NCBI GenBank assembly: GCA_966128725.1
Contig: CBHYLN010000081.1
Location: forward strand, 1 to 24,225
Reading direction: 5' to 3'
DNA: 24,225 bases
Source of the DNA: JAFDZV01 sp966128725
GTDB taxonomy: Bacteria > Bacteroidota > Ignavibacteria > OLB7
Shown: piece after piece, positions 20,856-24,225 of the stretch
Numbering within the stretch: position 1 is the first letter of the stretch
How the letters are laid out: every line of letters begins with the position of its first letter
Program-made: the position numbers and the translations under genes
The notes under the pieces: model-generated
Databases searched by the model: none
What the model was told of the DNA's origin: nothing
Seen by the model: only the letters and a program-made list of their open reading frames with translations

Positions 20856-21586
20856 TCATCATACCGGCAATTGATGTGCGGGGCGGGCGCGTGGTACGGC
20901 TGCGGCAGGGCGAGTTCGCGGCCTGCACCGAATACGATCCCGATCCGGTTGCGGTGGCCGAGCGCTACGCGGCGGCGGGATTTCCGGGGATACACGTGGT
21001 GGATCTGGACGCCGCGCGCACCGGGGCGATTTCCGATGGCGGCGCCGTTGCGGCGGTGCTGGCTGTGCGTGGATGCGCCGTTCAGGTTGGCGGAGGCATC
21101 CGCACCGCCGAGCATGTGCAGCGCCTGCTTGATGCCGGCGCCGCGCGTGTTGTTGTTGGACGCGTGGCCGCGCGCGATCCCGATCTGCTGGCGACATGGA
21201 TGGCGCGGTTCGGGCCTGGTCGCGTGGCTGCCGCCATCGATGTTCGTGCCGGCAATGTGGCCGTGGGCGGTTGGCTGGCCGACTCAGGCCAGGCCGGTAC
21301 GGATGTGCTGGCGCGGGTGGTTGATGCCGGCGCCACCACGGTTATCTGTACGGACATCGATCGCGACGGGCTGATGCAGGGGCCGAACACGGCCTGGTAT
21401 GCGGCGATGCGCGGTGAGTATCCCGGCCTGGAGCTTGTGGCCTCCGGCGGCATCGCCGGCCTGCCCGATCTGGACGGGCTTGCGGCCTGCGGTGCCAGCG
21501 GGGCAATCGTGGGGACGGCACTGTACGAAGGCGCGGTATCGCTTGCGCAGTTGCGCGCGTGGGGTCCGGCTGTGGGGGCGCGATGA
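20852..21586 (+). CDS. hisA: ProFAR isomerase (phosphoribosylformimino-AICAR isomerase)
   Basis: 244 residues, (beta/alpha)8 barrel. Isomerises ProFAR to PRFAR, the substrate of HisH-HisF. Catalytic Asp in IIIPAIDVRGGRVVRLRQG at the N-terminus and a second Asp in AAIDVRAGNVAV. Phosphate-binding glycines occur in VQVGGGIRT and VASGGIAGL, with ICTDIDRDGLMQGPN between. Two half-barrel repeats, typical of HisA/HisF, are visible. The stop overlaps the hisF start (ATGA). Confidence 0.96.
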   Translation: MIIIPAIDVRGGRVVRLRQGEFAACTEYDPDPVAVAERYAAAGFPGIHVVDLDAARTGAISDGGAVAAVLAVRGCAVQVGGGIRTAEHVQRLLDAGAARVVVGRVAARDPDLLATWMARFGPGRVAAAIDVRAGNVAVGGWLADSGQAGTDVLARVVDAGATTVICTDIDRDGLMQGPNTAWYAAMRGEYPGLELVASGGIAGLPDLDGLAACGASGAIVGTALYEGAVSLAQLRAWGPAVGAR

Positions 21587-22392
21587 GCCGTCACGTGACC
21601 ACCGCCCCCGATCCGCCATCGATGTGTGCCCGGGAGCTTCCGGTGCGGATTATCCCGTGCCTTGACCTGCGCGATGGCCGTGTGGTGAAGGGCACCCGGT
21701 TCGTTGATCTGCGCGATGCCGGCAGCCCGGTGGAGCTGGCCGCGCGGTATGCCGCAGAAGGTGCCGACGAGCTTGTGCTGCTGGATATCACCGCGTCCAG
21801 CGAAGCCCGCAGCGCCACCGTGCGTGTGGTGCGCGACGTTGCACGCGTGCTGCGGATTCCGCTGACCGTTGGTGGCGGCATCGCCAGCGCCGACGACGTT
21901 GTGCGCCTTCTGGAGGCCGGCGCCGACAAGGTGTCGTTGAATACCGCGGCGGTGATGCGCCCGCAACTGATAACCGAGGCCGCACGCCGCGTGGGCGAAC
22001 AGGCGATTGTGGTGGCAATTGATGCCCGGCGCAATCCCGCAGGCAACGCCGAGGTGTGGGTGAGCGGCGGCCATCGGCCCACCGGCCTGCCCGTGCTTGA
22101 CTGGGCTCGCGCGGCGGCGGGGTTTGGCGCGGGTGAGCTGCTGGTGACCTCGATGGATCGCGACGGAACCGCGCAGGGCTACGACCTGGCGCTGCTGGCC
22201 GAGCTTGTTGCCGCCGTATCGGTGCCGGTGATCGCCTCGGGCGGTGCGGGCACCGTCGACCACGTGGCCGAGGCGTGCCTGGTGGCGGGTGTGCAGGCCG
22301 TGCTTGCCGCCGGAATGTTCCATTACGGCAGGCTCGGCATCCCCACGTTGAAGCGTGAGCTTCATCGGCGGGGAATCCCCGTGCGGATGTAG
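21583..22392 (+). CDS. hisF: Imidazole glycerol phosphate synthase, cyclase subunit
   Basis: 269 residues from ATG 21583. It uses ammonia from HisH to form IGP and AICAR. Catalytic Asp residues are in RIIPCLDLRDGRVVKG and VVAIDARRN. Barrel blocks: TVGGGIAS, ADKVSLNTAA, GAGELLVTSMDRDGT, and VIASGGAGT. I chose 21583 because it overlaps the hisA stop as ATGA and follows a GGGGG stretch. It gives a ~17-residue extension (SRHVTTAPDPPS...) before the family's usual start. ATG 21622 would give 256 residues, closer to the common length, but has no clear ribosome-binding site. Confidence 0.96.
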   Translation: MSRHVTTAPDPPSMCARELPVRIIPCLDLRDGRVVKGTRFVDLRDAGSPVELAARYAAEGADELVLLDITASSEARSATVRVVRDVARVLRIPLTVGGGIASADDVVRLLEAGADKVSLNTAAVMRPQLITEAARRVGEQAIVVAIDARRNPAGNAEVWVSGGHRPTGLPVLDWARAAAGFGAGELLVTSMDRDGTAQGYDLALLAELVAAVSVPVIASGGAGTVDHVAEACLVAGVQAVLAAGMFHYGRLGIPTLKRELHRRGIPVRM

Positions 22393-22403
22393 CCACCACA
22401 ACG

Positions 22404-22419
22404 GGCCACGAACGTGGCC
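22404..22419 (+). other. Small hairpin between hisF and hisIE
   Basis: Perfect 6-bp stem GGCCAC/GTGGCC with a GAAC loop, in the short hisF-hisIE spacer. This is the only junction other than hisG-hisD where the operon genes do not overlap. Confidence 0.35.
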
Positions 22420-22430
22420 GCGTATGAACG

Positions 22431-23099
22431 ATGCCGACAAACCACAATCCGATAATGCCGATGAATCAATCTCTTTCGATCGCCGCGAGCGAGCTGAACT
22501 TCGCCAAGTTGAACTTTGCCAAGCTGAACGGGCTGATACCCGCGGTGGTGCAGCATGCCGATACGCTGGCGGTGCTGATGGTCGGGTTCATGACCCCGGA
22601 GGCGCTGGAACAAACCAGGCATACCGGCCGCGTGGTGTTTCACAGCCGTACGCGTGGCCGGTTGTGGATGAAGGGGGAGAGTTCCGGAAACGAGCTGGTT
22701 GTGCGCAGCATTCATGCCGATTGTGATCGCGATTCGCTGCTGGTGATGGCATCGCCCCTTGGGCCGGTATGCCACACCGGCGCGGAGACATGTTTTGGCG
22801 CGGGCCACGACGCGGCGCCGATGCCGGTGCTGTTGGCGCTGGAGCGCGTTATTGCCGAGCGCGACCGCACGCGACCCGAGGGGTCGTATACGGCTGCGTT
22901 GCTGAAGGCAGGCACCGAACGGGCAGCGCAGAAGGTGGGCGAGGAGGCGGTGGAAACCGCCATTGCGGCCGTTGCGGGCAAGCGCGACCAACTGGCCAAC
23001 GAGGCCGCCGATCTGCTGTATCACCTTCTGGTGTTGTTGCGCCTGCAGAACCTGGAACTGGCCGATATTACCGCGCGCCTGGAGTCCCGCCGCGCCTGA
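22431..23099 (+). CDS. hisIE: Bifunctional phosphoribosyl-AMP cyclohydrolase / phosphoribosyl-ATP pyrophosphatase
   Basis: Up to 222 residues. In-frame ATGs at 22431, 22455 and 22461 are all possible starts, and none has a good ribosome-binding site. The N-terminal HisI domain (PRA-CH) has LNGLIPAVVQHADT, GRVVFHSRTRGRLWMKGESSGN, the metal Asp residues in DCDRDSLL, and the zinc Cys residues in CHTGAETCF. The C-terminal HisE domain (PRA-PH) has SYTAALLKAGTERAAQKVGEEAVETAIAA and NEAADLLYHLLVLL, with the expected acidic metal ligands. It carries out steps 2 and 3 of the pathway, like the HisIE of E. coli. A five-residue tandem duplication (LNFAK twice) lies just before the HisI core. Last gene of the operon. 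Confidence 0.96.
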   Translation: MPTNHNPIMPMNQSLSIAASELNFAKLNFAKLNGLIPAVVQHADTLAVLMVGFMTPEALEQTRHTGRVVFHSRTRGRLWMKGESSGNELVVRSIHADCDRDSLLVMASPLGPVCHTGAETCFGAGHDAAPMPVLLALERVIAERDRTRPEGSYTAALLKAGTERAAQKVGEEAVETAIAAVAGKRDQLANEAADLLYHLLVLLRLQNLELADITARLESRRA

Positions 23100-23125
23100 G
23101 GCTCTGGAGGTATTTCAACAGGCTG

Positions 23126-23156
23126 CCAGGCGCGGCATGCGCCGGGGATGGCCTGG
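23126..23156 (+). other. Hairpin after the his operon
   Basis: Outer arms CCAGGC (23126-23131) and GCCTGG (23151-23156) plus an inner GCGC/GCGC pairing, 27 nt after the hisIE stop. There is no T-tract. It is the only candidate end structure for the operon in the 209-bp gap before the next gene. Confidence 0.45.
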
Positions 23157-23308
23157 TGCCACGTCCTGAAAATTCCTGCTCATCCGGATGGAACATTCCG
23201 GAAGGGCGCTCGTCGAAACCGCCAGCACTTGGTATGCTCCGAATGCCGGGTGTGTTCCCTCCTGCATCGCGAACTCTCATATTCCGGACCCATAGAGTGG
23301 GGTGAACC

Positions 23309-24064
23309 ATGCGGATTGTTCCGACATGCACGGCCGCGGTTGCGATCTTCCTGTTGGCCTGTATCGCGAATGCGCAGACATCGAAGGCGCCGGGGCCGGC
23401 AACGCTGGCCGGCCCGCCATCGGGCGCAAGCCCCGCTCTGGCAACCATGGCGGAACGGTACGGCGCATGGCATGCCGGTCTGCTGGCCGAGCAGGGGGAC
23501 ATTCCCTTCCTGTATTTCGCGGGCGATCTGGAACGCACTGGCGGTGCCAGGGCTACCGTGCGTTTCATGGTGGGCGGATCGTTTGGCGGTGGAACGGTTG
23601 CGGCCCGGCCGGTTCGCAGGATGCGTGGCCCCGATGGCGACACCTTTGTGCCTATGGCGGACTCCACGCCCGCGCTGTACCAGCTGCCTGCCGGCCAGGG
23701 TGATGCCGGTCAGCAAACCATGGACGTGATGGTTGCCGATTCGGCCGACGCCGTGTTGTTATCGTTGATGCCCAATGGCTCGTTCGACGATTCGCGTACG
23801 CTGCAACTGGTGTTGCCGGTGGCCAGGTCCGGCGCGCACGGGAGTTTCCTTGCGGCGCTGGCATCGTCGGTGCGATGCCCCAAGGGCTGCTACATGCTGC
23901 AAAGCTCCTGCATAGCGCCCAGCACATGCAACATCGACAGCCTGCTCGTGTGCTGTAAAAGCCGAATCCTGACGGTTGACTGCGAAACCTGTACAATCGC
24001 CTGCGGTGAAGGAAGCTGGTGCCCGGTGATTGTTGTGTCGCCGGAGGAGCGCGAGCGTAACTGA
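23309..24064 (+). CDS. Secreted protein with C-terminal cysteine cluster, unknown function
   Basis: 251 residues from ATG 23309, preceded by GGGGTGA. The N-terminus MRIVPTCTAAVAIFLLACIANAQTS is a signal peptide with likely cleavage at ANA|Q. An LLAC match inside it could be a lipobox, but the hydrophobic core continues past it. A Pro/Ala/Gly-rich stretch follows. The middle is beta-rich and Gly/Ala-rich. The last ~55 residues carry ten cysteines (CPKGC, SSC, STC, VCC, DCETC, IAC, SWC), suggesting a disulfide-bonded extracellular module. No family is recognised. The gene follows the his operon but is 209 bp away and is unlikely to be part of it. Confidence 0.7.
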   Translation: MRIVPTCTAAVAIFLLACIANAQTSKAPGPATLAGPPSGASPALATMAERYGAWHAGLLAEQGDIPFLYFAGDLERTGGARATVRFMVGGSFGGGTVAARPVRRMRGPDGDTFVPMADSTPALYQLPAGQGDAGQQTMDVMVADSADAVLLSLMPNGSFDDSRTLQLVLPVARSGAHGSFLAALASSVRCPKGCYMLQSSCIAPSTCNIDSLLVCCKSRILTVDCETCTIACGEGSWCPVIVVSPEERERN

Positions 24065-24133
24065 GAGCCCGCAGTGGTGGTGTCGCCACGGTCAAAAAAT
24101 GCATTGCTGAACGGCCCCACATCGCCTATCAGA

Positions 24134-24225
24134 CTGTTGAACAACGCCATCTGCTACGTTGGCCTTCACGTCCGCTCACTGCGACGTTCAAAAGAACGCC
24201 TCATTCGCGTCCGTTTGGCCGCCTT
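24134..24225 (+). repeat. Dispersed repeat, copy B (cut by the window end)
   Basis: Same orientation as copy A at 15681-15797. The first 91 bp align without gaps, with 75 identities by eye. The strongest blocks are CTGTTGAACAACG, GTTGGCCTTC, and CATTCGCGTCCG followed by TTGGCCGCCT. It begins 70 bp after the stop of the secreted Cys-rich gene, so both copies lie just downstream of a gene. Confidence 0.75.

Noticed and set aside
21082..22440. 452-codon minus-strand open frame opposite hisA-hisF
   Set aside because: Spans two well-supported his genes on the other strand; composition is His/Arg/Ala-rich with no domain.
23309..23383. Lipoprotein signal (LLAC) in the secreted Cys-rich protein
   Set aside because: The hydrophobic core continues after the Cys and a better type I site ANA|Q follows; lipidation cannot be excluded but is not favoured.
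23108..24145. Inverted short match (ttcaacag near 23115 and ctgttgaa at 24134) flanking the last gene as a mobile unit
   Set aside because: Only about 8 bp of similarity; too short to claim a composite element.
1..24225. CRISPR arrays, rRNA, intact tRNAs, prophage or integrase genes
   Set aside because: No regularly spaced repeats, rRNA segments, complete cloverleaf, or recombinase motifs were seen on either strand.

Overview
The window is high-GC bacterial chromosome. It most likely comes from the Bacteroidota/Chlorobi side of the FCB group, perhaps a Kapabacteria- or Ignavibacteria-like lineage. The main pointers are a type IX secretion (Por) C-terminal sorting domain at the left edge and signal peptides that cleave before Gln (..A|Q). 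No rRNA, intact tRNA, CRISPR array, integrase or complete insertion sequence was seen.

Left part (1-4500): the end of a T9SS cargo protein and its terminator, then a regulator with two different helix-turn-helix domains. Next come a small secreted Cys-rich protein, a gene-poor stretch of about 700 bp full of inverted repeats, and an ECF sigma factor. A bidirectional terminator separates the sigma gene from the minus-strand block.

Middle-left (4623-11658, minus strand): five genes, apparently one or two transcription units. In transcription order they are a two-TM beta-rich envelope protein, a GH57 glycosidase, a secreted protein of unknown function, a YfaA/DUF2138-like membrane-anchored protein, and a YfaT/DUF1175-like protein with an NlpC/P60-type Cys-His pair. 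The last two are coupled through a TAATG overlap. They recall the enterobacterial yfaTSQPA (alpha-2-macroglobulin) cluster, but no alpha-2-macroglobulin gene is present here.

Middle-right (11861-15676, plus strand): truA, a one-domain cupin, a tRNA-like fragment and priA. A dispersed repeat follows, and a second copy of it runs off the right edge.

Right part (15847-23099): a complete-looking histidine biosynthesis locus in the enterobacterial order, hisG-D-(C::B)-H-A-F-IE. It is preceded by a separately terminated gene for a TrpR/YerC-family repressor. A palindromic box, CTTTACTTAAGTAAAG, lies upstream of hisG. Two related boxes centred 22 bp apart overlap the repressor's own promoter. I read this as an autoregulated repressor-operator circuit for histidine synthesis, the most coherent system in the window. 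hisC and hisB (imidazoleglycerol-phosphate dehydratase) are fused in one frame. No histidinol-phosphate phosphatase is encoded in the locus. The window closes with another secreted Cys-rich protein and the second repeat copy.
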